Shown: positions 9,400 through 21,815, counted from the stretch's first letter. The stretch: 64,000 nt of DNA from Periconia sp. R9002 (GCA_023627715.1 JAMAHW010000074.1:1-64000); one strand, 5' to 3'. The notes: a model not told the origin generated them from the sequence alone. Program-made: numbers and translations.

Positions 9400-10389
9400 C
9401 TACCTCTTCTTCCCCCGTCCAGTCTTCTTCTTCTTGCCTCCGGCCATGGCCATGATCTTGGCTTTGGCTGCAGCATCCTTGGTCTTGCCGTTCGCTGCCG
9501 AGGCACCCAGCGCAGCCTTTTGCCTCAAATGGACCCGGACGAGGTTCTCGACACTGCCGCGATCGTGCTTGGGCTTGCGCATGTACGTCAGTCTGGCCCT
9601 CCTGGCTCTCTTGGCCGCCCGCTGTACCACCTCGATACCCTCCACCAGAGGGCTGTACACCTTGTACCACATTTCGACGCCGACGCGGGTCAATTGACCG
9701 CGGAGGAGGATGGCCGTGTCGGTGCCCCGGCGTCGAATGTTGATGCAGACACCGGCGAAGGGATCACCGGTGCGTAGTCGGACAAGTAAGACGTCACCAA
9801 CGCGGGCGCATTCCGGGTTGGCGCGATCGAAGAGACGAGTCCGGGCGCCAGTAGGATCGAGGGTTGTGATTTGGGAAGCGCTGACGGCAGCAACGGGGTT
9901 ATGGCAGACTTTCTTGATGGGTTGAGGTCGGGGAATTGTCGTGGTGTTGTGGAATTCTGTCAAGTGGACGACAAGTTAGTCAATGAAGTGGACGTGCAGG
10001 CCGAAGCCAATTGGCTTTGCGAGGAAGAGAGAGAGCTGTGCAAATGATCCATGCCCAGCCCACGAAGCGGACAGCGAAGTCGACGTACCCATCAGCTTCC
10101 TCCTGAAAAACTCGGCCTGGTTGTCCCATGGTTTGACTTCGCCCTGTCTCGTCCTGATCGTCCTTATTTTTCGCCCGGCTTCACCCTTCAAAGGGACGGC
10201 AGGTGTACCGTTTTCCGTGTATAGGTGTGGATACAGGCTCCTATGCATTTCTGCGGCCAACTTCTTCGCGTTGCCGGCTTCTTCTCGTTTGCTCAACGTC
10301 TCCTTTCCGGGTAGCGGCCTTTTAGGGGCAATTGTCGAGAGAATCGATGCGCCGGCGCGCGATGCCCCTGCCCGTGCCGTTGTCGCCAT
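9400..10389 (-). CDS. IMG1: Mitochondrial large-subunit ribosomal protein bL19m
   Basis: The model is complement(join(9400..9956,10089..10389)), 285 residues. The intron has a GTACGT donor, CTAAC branch site and ACAG acceptor and joins ..RRKLM to EFHNTTT. The L19 core is clear from about residue 130: GDVLLVRLRTGDPFAG, then CINIRRRGTDTAILLRG, GVEMWYKVYSPLVEGIEVV and a basic stretch. The N-terminus (MATTARAGASRAGAS) fits a mitochondrial presequence, and the C-terminal tail is Lys/Ala/Gly rich. The ATG at 10389 has a good context; an in-frame ATG at 10488 would add 33 residues but has a poor context and no presequence character. The protein is part of the mitoribosome large subunit (yeast Img1). 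Confidence 0.88.
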
Positions 10390-11184
10390 TGCAATGGTGG
10401 TGAGGATGGACGTCTGGGGCTTTGCTGGTGTTGGTTTGCATTCTGGGAAAATCGAGGGTTTGGGACCGGGGATGGGCTGACTAAGCATGCATTCACACGC
10501 ACGAGCCTTCTTTGTCACGTTCGAACCACATAAACTACATCAACATTTGAATGGGTAAGCTTGACACCTCACACCCCATCACGTAGTGAAAACATTAAAC
10601 AAAAATCAGTAACGTGATTTTCCTTAATTATTTTCGCCTTCTGCGAAGACTTTATGGCAATGAAAACCATAAAAACCCAAGGGGTGCTCCTCTAATCGCA
10701 ATGGTACCGAATTAAATCGCAAATTAACTTTTTAGAAACGCCAGAAATGACTTTTGGAGATCGCCTGCGCCGTGCAGATTGCCCATGCAGAATAAAATCG
10801 CGAAAGTAAGAAAACACCATGCTTGGACGCAGGATCTCGATGGGGGGCACGAAAAACATCGAAACTGGGTATATCTGCTCACGACGATACACCATGTCGC
10901 ACTCTCCAGCCAATTCCTCGATGAGTTCTCCAAACCAAGGAGGAGGTAGAAAGGAAGAATCCAAAGTAATTATGAAAAGTAGCAGGTGTGAAGGAATAGC
11001 AATGAGTCGCCAACCACGGGAGTTGGTATATGGATGCCCTCCAACGCCGGTAGAGTGGGAACAGGTGGGAATGCCAAAGGAAATTATGCTTAGAGCCGGG
11101 CCTGGCTAAGTTGTTCACTCAAGCCAACAACAACGCCATTGTAATGCAAGGAGACAGCGCCCTGTGTAGCAGAGAAGATACAAG
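10390..11184. other. Intergenic region
   Basis: Open frames occur on both strands (for example 10819-11109) but none shows a domain, conserved motif or consistent splice structure. Nothing supportable is annotated. Confidence 0.5.
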
Positions 11185-12387
11185 TTAGCAGTTGACGACA
11201 GCTTTGGTATCGAGTTCAATCTCGCGTTGTGGTGTCTCTACCTCCTCCATCCAGGTCAGGCCATTGGCAGCCTCCTCCAAAGGAAACACTTCATGCGCAT
11301 ACTCCTCCATGCTACGATTGCCTTCCCAGAGTTCGAGGGCCACGCCAGGGCATTCATTTTCAAGATCTGGACCAAAGTACGGGGCGGCCTTCTCTGCTAG
11401 CGTCTCTTCCAGGGCGGACAGATGCTCGCGGTAACCCACGGGAGTAGGAACGGTGATCACGATGGGGGCCCGCTGGTACTGAACGGGTCGCTTGAGGCCG
11501 CGACTAAAAGCTTTGCAGACTTCCCTGGGAGTCATTACGGAGAAGGCGAGGGGGATGCTAACGACTAATTAGTTTCCATCACGTAATTGAAAGGCTAGAG
11601 CACGTGGTGCATTAATTTTGCGACCACGCCAAGACCCAAAAGATCAGAGATGGTAGACCACCCGATGCGGCAAGTCCAGCCACATCTCGTACCTTTGACT
11701 GTGGGGAGCGGTGGTGTTGTGCCGCGGGAAATCGAATCATGGATGTGAAAGCACTTACCGTTTGCCATTCCATTTGCGCGCACCTTCCTTGAACAGTTGA
11801 TAAATAGCGGGTCCTACATCGTGCTCTGTGTCAAGCCATGGAAGCTTCTGGTCGGGGTGGAAAGGCGCTCGCCAAATGAAGCTGCCATCTGGTTGATGCT
11901 CCATGCGGAATAAAGGAAAGTCGAGGCCGGTGAAATTGTTGTGGTAGATGCCGCAATACACAAAGGTGGCTGGCAGGCCAATCTGCCGCACGTATTGTTC
12001 GACGGTAAACTTTGGCGTCCACATGGGAAGGGGTCTCCAGTTTTGATCAAACACGGAATGATCTGGCATGCTCGAGTAAATGTAATGTTGGATCCCAGCT
12101 CTCTTTGCGGCGTCGGCGAGGGATCTCCCGACAGCGACCTCGTCTCCCCAGTGCGTCGTGTTGATGAAGGCATAGTTTGCGCTCTTGAACAGGTCGTCGA
12201 GAAATTTGGGGTCTTCCAGACGTCCGACGTAGACGGTGACATTGGGAAGTTGAGAAAGCTCCTCGGCCACGATTCCATTCAAATTTCTCATCTGGGCGCG
12301 GACATGCCATCCACATGCGGAGGCTACGCGAACAAAGCTCGCCGACTGGCGGCCATTGCTGTTGATGGTTACGACCGTCTTCTGCAT
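11185..12387 (-). CDS. NmrA-like family protein with a degenerate dinucleotide motif
   Basis: The model is complement(join(11185..11557,11759..12387)), 333 residues. The 201-nt intron has a GTAAGT donor; splicing restores GKRIPLAFSVMTPREVCKAF, the usual NmrA-family segment near the C-terminal third. The N-terminal Rossmann strand is present (KTVVTINSNGRQSAS), but GxxGxxG reads NxxGxxS, so dinucleotide binding may be weakened. Other family marks are NATYAFINT-like (SANYAFINTTHW), HYIYSSMPD and FTVEQYVRQIGLPATFVYCG. NmrA relatives include a nitrogen-metabolism regulator and redox-sensing or reductase proteins, so the role cannot be fixed from sequence. The ATG at 12387 starts the Rossmann strand directly. 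An open frame runs further upstream without family similarity. Confidence 0.85.
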
Positions 12388-14846
12388 GCGGGATCCAATG
12401 CGACAGTGGTAGCTGTGGTGGAGGTGCAAATCGGTTGAAGAAGAGGTCAAAGAAGGAGAGAATGCAAATGTAAAAGGAAGGAGGAGAAGGAAGGCAAGAG
12501 AGCAGATATAAAGGAAATGTTTCAGCGGGGGGAGAGTGAGCGGTCGGGAGGTTGCATTCACGCGTCGGGGTAGGGCGTAGCAAGCTTAGGTGAGGCAGGG
12601 TACAGTAGAGGTCTCGGTAGAGGGTAGCGGGGAGAGTAGATTGATAGTTATAGGAGGGAAACAATAAACGGGATGGATGGCGAGATCAGATCAGATCAGA
12701 GTAAAACAGAATAGAGAGCAGGGGGTGGGAGAATGGTGGCCGACGGGCAAGGCTCAGGCTAAGTGGATGGAGCAGTCCAAGTTTCCGCAATCGGGGAGGG
12801 AATACCGCTGCACGTGCTGGGTGGTGGTGTTGGTAGTGGCACAAAGGAATTTCCCAAAGTGTATCGTCGACCAAATGGGGGCGCGCTGGGCCTGATAAGT
12901 GCTGGCGCAGCTATCTGGCAAGGCAGGATAATGTATGTGACACGTGAGGGAGGGAAGGAACCGGGGTGTCAGGGTCAAGAGGACAGGACAGGACATGCAA
13001 AGAGAGAGAGGAAAAATGGAGCAACAATTTAGGGTCGTGGACAAGTCAGGGAGTGTGGAGTTTGTGGATATGAATAGGACTGGATACGGACTGGTAGCGA
13101 CCCAAGTACATGATAGGTAGACTACAGTACTTGTAAGTTACATGGAGTATTTCCATAGTAGCTAGGTATGCAGGGAGGATGACTAATGGATAGTAGTGCT
13201 GGTGTGAGAAGTGACGTGGGTGACTGGGGTTGCATGTAGGCAGGTACATAGGTAGGGAAATGGGAATGCCATGATGACCCCTTGGCAAGCAACAGAGGAT
13301 TAAAAGAATACTTGGTAGAGGCCGGAGAAGCAGGAGATGCAGCGCAAAGACGGCGAAGGTACAATACTCTCTGCTGGGCCTGGCGAGGACGGCGCTGGAG
13401 TAAATTACCTAATGGAGACGGCCTTGGAGCCAATGGGAGCCCGTCTTGTCCGCCCGCCAGCTTGGTCGAGTAGCAATCGATGCTCCCTCAACACTCACTA
13501 ACTTACAGTCAGTACTCATTCACCTCTTCTCTCACCGACCGACCTACGCCCTCCCCCCCAGTGGGCCTGAACATGCCCGTCTACGCAGTAGTAGGCCCCA
13601 TCCTGCCAACCTCGATGCGCCCTAGGCCCAGCATGCAAAGCGTTAGCATTCCGGGGCAGCGCAGCAAGCAATCTCTTCCCCCGAGCAAGCAAAAGTAGCG
13701 GCGCGGGGCAAGCGGTGCGGGGGAAGAGGGAAGAGGGACGTCGTTACGCAGCTTGCCGGTCATCAAGGCTCGCGGAGTGACGTCCACGGTCCGCTGTAGC
13801 TGCTCGTAGGGTGGTGGCTGCTGCGTCGTGAATAACGTCGACAAACGACAATTATGAGAGAATTGGAAACGGATAAGGCAATATGTTGATATCAGCACCA
13901 TACGGTAACCGGTAGGCCACGCACGGACGGCGCGCACGGTACGGGACCGGTACTGCCTGCATACACATGTAGCACTGCGAATGCAACAATAATAATAACA
14001 CCACCACCACCACCACCAGCAATGCGAAGCCACAGGATCAAAAGCCATGTCTCATCCTGTGCATACCTAGGCATGGATAGGCCTTTACATGGATCCTTGG
14101 CTTGCTGCAGCCTTTAGTAACGGGAAACAGGGTTGACGCATTCCATTAGTTATCCTTTTTTTTTCTTTGCTCCTCCTCCTGCTGCTGCTGCTGCTGACGG
14201 GGGTCCATGATACAATGGACAAATATTTATCCAAGTAGGCAGGCAGCTATGGCATCAATGGAGAAGCCAGAGCCAGAGCGGTACGAAATTCCACTCCCAA
14301 ATTGACCTCCTCATGACGCACCCGTCACCTGCGCCCGGAGGTTGGCTCCCTAGGCCAATCAGTCGTCCTGCTCTTCACATCCATCCGTCATTTAGCTATG
14401 TATCCATGCACATACGCCATACACGCACTCTAACGTTACTGCTGTCCACATCAATCTCCAAGGCAACAACAATCAATGACCGATGGTGGTGATGACGATG
14501 ATGGTGCAACAGCAACTAAGCTCGCCAATGTCCTGTAGGGTAGGCTGTAGGCTGCAGAGTAGGTTGAGGAGACATGCACCCAGAATGGCGACATCTACCG
14601 TGCGCTATGGCTCGGCACGTGTACAATAACAGCAGCAAAGAAAAAAAAACATGAACTATGTATGTATGCATCCACCTCCAACACCACCCCCCGCCTGCAA
14701 GCCAGCCGATCCGACTGCAGCCCAACAGCCTCAACACCCTTCACCTCACGCGGCATCTTGATTACCCGCTGTTCCGGTAGATTCCCAGTAAATCCTTCGA
14801 GAAAAGAGAGAGAGAGTGGTAAAAGAGTCCAGAGCACGTGGCGGCA
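12388..14846. other. Long intergenic region with microsatellites
   Basis: Contains short tandem runs: GATCA repeats near 12685, AGGAC repeats near 12980, CAC triplets near 14000 and CTG triplets near 14175. Several open frames are present but none carries a recognisable domain. Nothing else is supported. Confidence 0.55.
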
Positions 14847-17074
14847 TCAGCCAATGGCCTCCTTCCAGATGCCATGGCCGTCGCCCGCTTTGGCGACTTC
14901 ACCCTCTCCCAAAGCCATCATCTCGTCCGAGTGCAAATGGGCACCGGCGGCCTTGAGCACCCTTACGTGATCCACCAACCCCGCAGCCGCCGCGAGATAG
15001 AGTGGAGTGTTGCCGCTACGATTGCGGAGGTGGACCGAGGCACCCTGCCCGAGCAAATCGCGGAGGATCTCGACGTTCGGTCCGGTTGCCGCGAGGTGCT
15101 GCACAAAGACAATGTTAGCATTGATTCCGTATGTCAGTCGCTCCATGAATGGATGCACGCGGTGAGAACAGGCTGCAGCTGTCTGTCTTTCTCGTGTCTC
15201 GTCCTGTAGGATTCCCGGGCTGAGTGTGCAGGGCAGGACAGCGCCGTGCAGTGCGTATGCGGTCCGTCTCCGTCACCCAGCTCGGAGAATAATTGATCCA
15301 CACCCATGCCCCTAGATACCTAGAGCTGGAGATAAGGAACAAGGTTTGGTGTTACCCGCCAAACTGGGACACGAGACACTGACTTATCGCTTGCCGCCAG
15401 CCGTCGTTATCTTTCTCGTCTGCATCCATCGACAAAGAGTCAAACACACACACCGTCCGACCTCGCCCTGCCGGTCCTTGCCGGGTCATGGATGCAGTGC
15501 CTATCTCGCGTATACACGTACAGCGAGAAATTTTTTTCTCTTCTTACCCTCCCCCTTCACCGCTCCAACAAGCAGGTAGGACCACCGGCCGGCCAGAGAG
15601 ATAAGAACCATTGCGGCGGGACAGGGGCTGATGCAGATCCTCAAGCAACGTCAAGAACAGGTAAACTTACCACGGGTGTGTTGAGATTATAGTCGGCATC
15701 GTTAAGCAGCCAACGAGCTTCGCTCCGAATGATGTCTCGGGTCTTCGCTAGGTCTCCATCCTGGATAGCGTAGCCCAATGCCGTCAAGCTCGACAGCTCC
15801 GGCGTGAGCGTCCCGTTGGTCTTTGGATGTTCAAAGTGCGTGCGCGTCACCTCTGTAAGCTCGCCTCGTATCGACACCGACATTTGTTTGGCTACCTCGC
15901 TGGGAGTCGCGTCAGGCAGAGCGAGCAGGTAGGCCAGCTTGGTGAGGGCCGCCTCCGAAGTCATGTCCAGCCCAAACACGACGCCCGCTCGCCCCAAGAT
16001 GGTTGCGGGTGCATACAAAGGACTGACACTGCCACTCAGGCACTGCGTTACGTTGACAATCACAATACCCCTCTTGACTGCGTCTGCTAGGATACGTGTC
16101 ATGGCGCCATCGGCACCGCCAGGAGCATTTCCCGCTCCAAACGTTTCCAAAACGAGCCCTCGCAGGCCTTCCAAATGCAAAACAGCATCCACCATCTCAG
16201 GCTTCATGCCGGGGAAGATGCGGAGGCAGGCTACATGGGCCGTATTCAACTTGAATTGAACCGAAAACGCCTGCATGTCCCTCGATCGATGGACCAGAGG
16301 CCACGAAACGTTGGTCCTCAGGGATGTGATGGTGGCCAGCGGCGGCAGATTGGGGCTGTTGAAAGCCGCAAAGTCGTCTGCAGAGACCTTGGTCGTGCGG
16401 TTACCGCGGAAGAGTTTGAAGTTGAAAAACAGGCAGACTTCCGGGATCATGAAATGCCCGGCCACTATCAGCGCTCCCAATAGATTGTCTTGTGCGTCCG
16501 TCTGTAGCTGCATCATCGGCGCCTGCGATCCCGTGAGAATGACCGGTTTGCCTAGATTATGAAACATGAAGCTCAACGCCGAGCTCGTGTACGCCAGCGA
16601 GTCGGTGCCGTGAAGTACAACGAACCCATCAAACAGCTGGTAATTCCGATAGATGTTCTTTGCAATTTGATCCCACCCATCGGCATTGATGGAGCTACTG
16701 TCCAGCAGTTCTTCAAATTCAAGCACCGAGTACCGTACGCGGCGGTCATAAGCACTGGTGGGCGTTCTCAAACTCTGAACCGCCTTCCGCGTGCCCTTGT
16801 CGTCGATGACAATCTCCAGAGGATCAGGATAAGAGCCGTCGTTGAAACAGGGCCGTGGCGCTAACCCCCTCTTCAAGAAACCTCTCGCAGGCACCAATCC
16901 ATCTTCTGATCTTTGCATGCATATTGTGCCTCCTTTGTCGGATCAACGCTACCATGTTAGCGAAGTTCATGGCTACCTATCTCAACCGCACGTCATGAAC
17001 AACGTACCGGTGATCACAATGAGCACACGTGACTCGGGAAGTTGAATCTCTGTGAAGGGGTCTGCAACCATCAT
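14847..17074 (-). CDS. L-asparaginase (type I) with C-terminal ankyrin repeats
   Basis: The model is complement(join(14847..15098,15671..16932,17008..17074)), 526 residues. Splicing exon 1 to 2 creates the catalytic motif TGGTI (nucleophile Thr at about residue 25). The second catalytic block HGTDSLAYTSSAL is at about 130-142, with GSQAPM and DAQDNLLGAL following. The enzyme hydrolyses asparagine to aspartate and ammonia. After the asparaginase domain, helix-turn-helix repeats appear: LTALGYAIQDGDL, NTPVHLAATGPNVEILRDLL and NTPLYLAAAAGL, typical ankyrin consensus. No signal peptide is seen, so it is probably cytosolic. The domain order is that of animal ASPG. The last intron is 572 nt, far longer than its neighbours, but the join NTPV-HLAA is in frame and restores a perfect ankyrin motif. 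Two ATGs in tandem (17074, 17071) can serve as start. Confidence 0.9.
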
Positions 17075-18745
17075 TTTCCAGGACCGATCACGAAACCCTT
17101 ATGTCGTAATGTTGTCTATCGTTGACGGAGAGTGGGTCGCAAGACGAGCGAGTTTTCGGAACAGACGCACAATCAAAATCCCGGTTGATACTCCGGCGGT
17201 ACCACAATCAGGTGATTGGCGTTGCTTTCAACAAAGGTCGTAAGAGGACGGGCGTTGCTCCGTTACCCAAGTCACTCCTTGAAGTCGGTGGTGGGTATTG
17301 TCGGTGGGTACGTGAAACTAGCTCTTAGCGCACACAGAGAAACATTTGTGGCGAGGACGACTGAATTCGAAAACCTGGCAGCGCGCACGACAATCAGCTC
17401 ATGAAGTCTTATCACCCGAGCTACTGTGCAACGGGGCGTGTAGGGCGGCAAGAAAGAAAAGAAGAAAGAGATTAAAGACTAAAAAAAATCCAGGTTCGGC
17501 CAACAGTTTTTTTCTTCTCTCGATCGTTTCTTCCAAGGTTGTTTTGCAAACCAAATAGCGATTACTTGTTGCGTGCTTGCTAGCCTTAGCTCCAAAAAAA
17601 CACGTCGGGCCGAGCGAGCCCACACTTGGTGCAAACAAGCACGTTTTTTCGAGTTCCTGTTACCCCTTCAAAACTCATATCCATTACCCCTTCAAAACCC
17701 AAACTTGGACATTCTCATTACCCTCTCGAAATTCAAAAAAAGACCACGACGAGAAGAAAAAATTTTCCTCCTCCACCTTGTGCCGACCGCCCCTCTCCCC
17801 CCACGACGACAAGGGAGAGCAAATAGATCAAGTGGAGCTTTTGGATGGACGTGGAAAGCATCGGCTTTTTCTTCTTGTCTACGCACGTGTGTAACAGTAT
17901 TGAGCACCTGACTGTCCTGACTGCACGTTTCAAAAAGAGGATTTACTTCCTAGTGTATTTCGTCCCCATCCATGCTCATCACTCTTATTTTACAGCATGC
18001 TGCCCAACACGTGCGGAATTGATTTGATTTGACCACAAGCTTGTCGTCGACCACTACCACCACCACCATTGTTGATCTACATACACTTACAGCAACAACT
18101 ACTAATTACTCCATCATGATACATCCGTAAATACATACATGCATAGATGCATATCCATATGTGGGTACGTAACGTAAACGCATGTACATATACCTATATA
18201 TGTACACGTGCACTTCAATCGCTGCCATACATGGATGAATGTGGGAATTCCCGCGACATTGAACTTTTTTAATGTGCATATTGATGGCTGTGTATATATG
18301 TATAATCGAGCACAACAATGCAACATACTCACCCCCGCATCTCTATGTAGTCACTACATCAATATGTACTTTCCCCTGGTACTATGGCTTGAAATGGCGT
18401 TTGCGATGATGATGTGCATACACAGCGTAGAGTGGCATACTACACTGATTGATGCTTACATTATGTATATCACAGGTACAAAGGTAGGTGATCTTCAAAC
18501 TTAGCTTCATACAGCCAGAGTGGTTACAGTGTATTATTAAAGCCTTGATATATGTACTACTTACTTCACGTGGGTGTCTTGATATGTATGTGACAAACGA
18601 CTCTGTACGTATCTACCTAGAGTCTACCATGTGAATTGATCTGCAGAATCCACCTCACCTAGCAGTAAGTACCTCTCTCCGTAGCGAAGAAAAGGCGTGA
18701 AAAAGAAAAGAAGAAGTACGCCAAAACAATTCCCAAAGATCCCAA
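17075..18745. other. Intergenic region
   Basis: About 1.7 kb. Near 17660-17705 the phrase ACCCCTTCAAAACYCA occurs twice. AT-rich TATATGTA-like tracts lie near 18120-18310. Open frames in the region lack recognisable motifs. Confidence 0.55.
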
Positions 18746-19921
18746 TCACGACCGCACATTATTCACAGCAACCTCTTTCGCATCCTTGGCCCGCTTCCTC
18801 TCCAGCGCTTTAGCCGTCTGCCAATTATCGCCCACCCAGCGCAACACCTCGTCTCTGGACTCGACCGGTATCTCGTTTGTCCAGACGGGCGTCTCCTTGA
18901 CACAGCTGGACGTGATGTGCGGTTTCCCGTGTACGAAACCTACCCAGCGCCGCAACCCCTTCAACGCGGATGCTAAGCTCGAACCCTCTGCGGGGATGAT
19001 TTCCCTGATGCGTTTCCAGAATGCTTCTTCTGCTTCTTTGGTATTGTGCTCGGCCATCATGTGTTGGTACTGTTTGTGCATCGAGAATGTGGTTAATGCT
19101 TCCTCGAGGACTTGCTCTCGCGTCCAGGATGCCTTTGTTTCCTCTGCGAGTCCGATCTCAGGATGCGCAGGCATGAACTCCGTTACGAACCGACGGTACA
19201 TGGGTCGTTTCGCCAGGCGCGCGCGATCGTTGTGTTTCTCCACGCGCTCCTCCAAAAGGCTCCTTGAGAAGAACCGACCCCTCACAATCCAGTAGAAAAG
19301 CTCTTCCTCGTCCGCGAATCCAGCTTCGTACTTGTCGACATCGAACCCGAAGAACCGCATGGCTTCTGTAGGATCACGTGTGAGGAAGAGCAAGCTCTTT
19401 TTCTTGTCGTAGGGCTCGATTTGCGAGACGCGCAAATGGAGTCCGCGGTCGTTGCAGGTGAGGCCGAGGTGGCGGTGGCAGATGCCGATGATTTGCATCA
19501 GGTCGGAATCGCTCTTGAGGAAGTGCGTCCATGCGAAGAGGGCTTCGGCCGAGGGGGTAGCGTCGCCGGGGGAGAGCTCGACATCGACCTGAATGTACGC
19601 ATCAGGTATGTCTGGGTGAGGGATGCCGTAAGAGTGAGATCCACCGCGGGGAAGATGAAGTGGAGCGTTCAGGAGGGTGCGGATGGATTCCCAGATGGTG
19701 CTGGAGTTTGAGGGAGGGAGGATGCCGCCGACAAGGAAGTCGATGTCGCCGTGGTCGAGTTTCCCGGGGGCTTCGCGAGGAATGACGACTTGCGAGAAGA
19801 GCGTCTGGAGTTTGCTTTGAATCTCGGACGAGACCTTTCGGTAGGTGGCTGGTGGCATGCGAGGCACGTGGATGGGTCCTCCGTGGGTGGCTTCTAGCTC
19901 TACGAACGCTTGCCCGCCCAT
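18746..19921 (-). CDS. Conserved-looking protein with a nucleotidyltransferase-like motif
   Basis: An intronless 391-residue protein starting at the ATG at 19921. At about residues 55-68 it reads KLDHGDIDFLVGG, the hxDxDh pattern that binds metal in the nucleotidyltransferase fold, and a second acidic strand IQVDVEL follows at about 112. Spacing and flanking predicted secondary structure suit a DNA polymerase beta-like NTase, as in poly(A) polymerase and MNT-type enzymes. The C-terminal half (about 190-390) is helical, charged and ends with a Lys/Arg/Glu-rich helix. No signal peptide or membrane segment is seen. I do not recognise a named family, and transferase activity is an inference from one motif pair. 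Confidence 0.7.
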   Translation of the reverse strand: MGGQAFVELEATHGGPIHVPRMPPATYRKVSSEIQSKLQTLFSQVVIPREAPGKLDHGDIDFLVGGILPPSNSSTIWESIRTLLNAPLHLPRGGSHSYGIPHPDIPDAYIQVDVELSPGDATPSAEALFAWTHFLKSDSDLMQIIGICHRHLGLTCNDRGLHLRVSQIEPYDKKKSLLFLTRDPTEAMRFFGFDVDKYEAGFADEEELFYWIVRGRFFSRSLLEERVEKHNDRARLAKRPMYRRFVTEFMPAHPEIGLAEETKASWTREQVLEEALTTFSMHKQYQHMMAEHNTKEAEEAFWKRIREIIPAEGSSLASALKGLRRWVGFVHGKPHITSSCVKETPVWTNEIPVESRDEVLRWVGDNWQTAKALERKRAKDAKEVAVNNVRS

Positions 19922-20617
19922 GGTTGTGGTATATATTGAAGATGTCTAGTTACCATGCGGATGTTAATATATTCCTCACCCACAAGAGCAAAGTATTGAC
20001 AGTGCGGGCTATTTCATTACCCTGGTGGTTACCAAGGGGCTGAAGGCCGAAATTTAAAGGACTTGAGGCTCTCGTTCCACGGAAGTAGCAGTAAGCTCGT
20101 ACAAGCGATGTGCATAGATATAGAATACGGGTTACGAAAAAGCGGCTGACGACTACCTATGTAGGATTCATGGGGGAAACAATTGTGTATTAGACTGTCG
20201 TTTGCTACACATGTCAGTAGGTATCCATGACAAGTCTGTAGCAAACTTTTGCGGTTCTCCAGAAGAGCCACCCATGGGTTCCAACGATTTTGACGGTTTT
20301 GACATGAGCTCGTATGACGTTAGCTGTGGCAGAGAACGGGCTTGAGGTGGGTGAAACAAACAAACAAAAGGCGTCGGGCGTGCGTCTGCGGGGAAAACAG
20401 GCAAGGCCCGAGCGGCACTTCCGAAAGCTTGGCTTTGCGGGCCCACTAAAATTTGGATGAGATGCGAGAGAGCTCGAGACCCATCCCAACAACACCAACA
20501 CATTTCACCAATTGGCCTTGGTCCATACTCTCACCCAGTCCCTTTTTTCATATGTAAGAGACCCTGAATCCGCCCATGACCTGTAATTGTGAATTGGTTC
20601 CCCCCCAGTCGCTAAAC
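19922..20617. other. Intergenic region between divergent genes
   Basis: A shared upstream region for the NTase-like gene (leftward) and the NAP gene (rightward). No coding sequence was recognised. Confidence 0.5.
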
Positions 20618-21815
20618 ATGCCTTACCTTGACAGCGCCGTTGCCGAGCAGCTCCCACAACACAACACCAAAATGGCTGCGCCTATAGATGCCGAAGAAGT
20701 TTTGGCGAGGTTCGAAGAACTCAGTGTTCTCGAATCCGAATTCGAGGATGCCGAGCTCGAATTGAGTAAGACTATTCTCCTGCTCCACATTCACTTTTTT
20801 TTTTTTACCTGCTCAAACTCTAACCTATCCCCTTCACAGTCCGCAAGTCCACAGCTCTGAACGAGCCGCTGTGGAAGAAGCGCGCAGAGATAGTCGCAAA
20901 GATCCCACACTTTTGGACCCTCGTCCTCGAGCAGATCCCCGTTGAGCTCGAAACCTTCATCCAGCCCACCGATTTCAAACTCTTCACCGAGTGCCTCCAA
21001 ACCATTGAGGTCTCGCGCTTCGAAATCGACGATCCCAAAGGCTCCCCGCGCAGCTTCTCCATCAAGTTCGGCTTTGGCGACAACGAATACTTTTTTAACA
21101 AGGAGCTCGAGAAGAAGTTCTGGTACCGCAAGTCCAAGGACTGGGCTGGTCTGGTCTCGGAGCCCGTCAAGATCGTCTGGAAGAAGGGTAAAGACCTCAC
21201 GGACGGCCTTACCGATGCCGCCTACGAGCTCGCACAGGCTAAGAAGACGCTGGCCAAGTCATCGGGCGGCAAGAGCAAAGCAAAGGCCGAGACCGAACTC
21301 CCAGAGTACAAGGCCCTCGCTACCAAGATAGAAGAGAATACCGAGGGTGCCCCAAGCTTCTTCACCTGGTTTGGCTTCGTGTCGAGCTACAGGTGGATCA
21401 GTCCCGAGGAGTCTGAGGAGGCCGAAAAGGAAGAACGGGAGCGGATCGAGAAGCTGAAGCGCGGGGAGAAGCTCGACGATGAGGAGGATGACGAGGATGA
21501 CGAAATTGATTACCAGGAGACGGAGGTTTTCCCGCAAGGCGACGAATGCGCGACACTTCTCGCAGAGGATATGTGGCCGTCCGCCCTCCGCTACTACAGT
21601 ATGTCCAGTCTGCAGCTCGAGCAAAGTCTGAACGCGCTAATATGTGCATCGTAGAACAAGCCCACGAAGCCGACGATGAGGATCTTTCCGAGATCGATGT
21701 CGAAGACATGGATGAAGATGATTCGGATGGCGAAATCGATATCCGCGGGCTGGTGGGTAAAGGCCGCAGCAATGCAAGCGCTTCGCCCCCTTCCAAGAAG
21801 CAGCGCAAAGCCTAA
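20618..21815 (+). CDS. NAP/SET-family histone chaperone (Vps75-like)
   Basis: The model is join(20618..20765,20840..21598,21655..21815), 355 residues. Introns join LELIRKSTALNEPLW and YYKQAHEADDED in frame. The protein has an N-terminal dimerisation helix (EEVLARFEELSVLESEFEDAELEL region), followed by KIPHFWTLVLEQIP, the beta-rich earmuff with SIKFGFGDNEYFFNKELEKKFWY, and FFTWFG near the end of the core. The tail is very acidic (DEEDDEDDE and DVEDMDEDDSDGEIDI) and ends with the basic SKKQRKA, a possible nuclear signal. NAP/SET proteins bind histones H3-H4 or H2A-H2B during nucleosome assembly and can assist acetylation. A later in-frame ATG (20672, MAAPIDAEEV) is an alternative start. Confidence 0.88.

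Noticed and set aside
9185..9963. Long plus-strand open frames overlapping the bL19m gene
   Set aside because: The minus-strand frame has the conserved L19 core and clean splice signals; the plus-strand frames are shadows.
10490..10560. GTTCGAAC on the minus strand near a possible tRNA
   Set aside because: The flanking bases do not form a T-arm stem, and no anticodon or acceptor arm could be placed.
13900..14250. CAC and CTG triplet runs as a possible CRISPR-like or satellite array
   Set aside because: They are short microsatellites without spacers; CRISPR arrays are not expected in a fungal nuclear genome.
15827..16864. Plus-strand open frames across the asparaginase gene
   Set aside because: They lie opposite conserved catalytic motifs of the minus-strand enzyme and lack motifs of their own.
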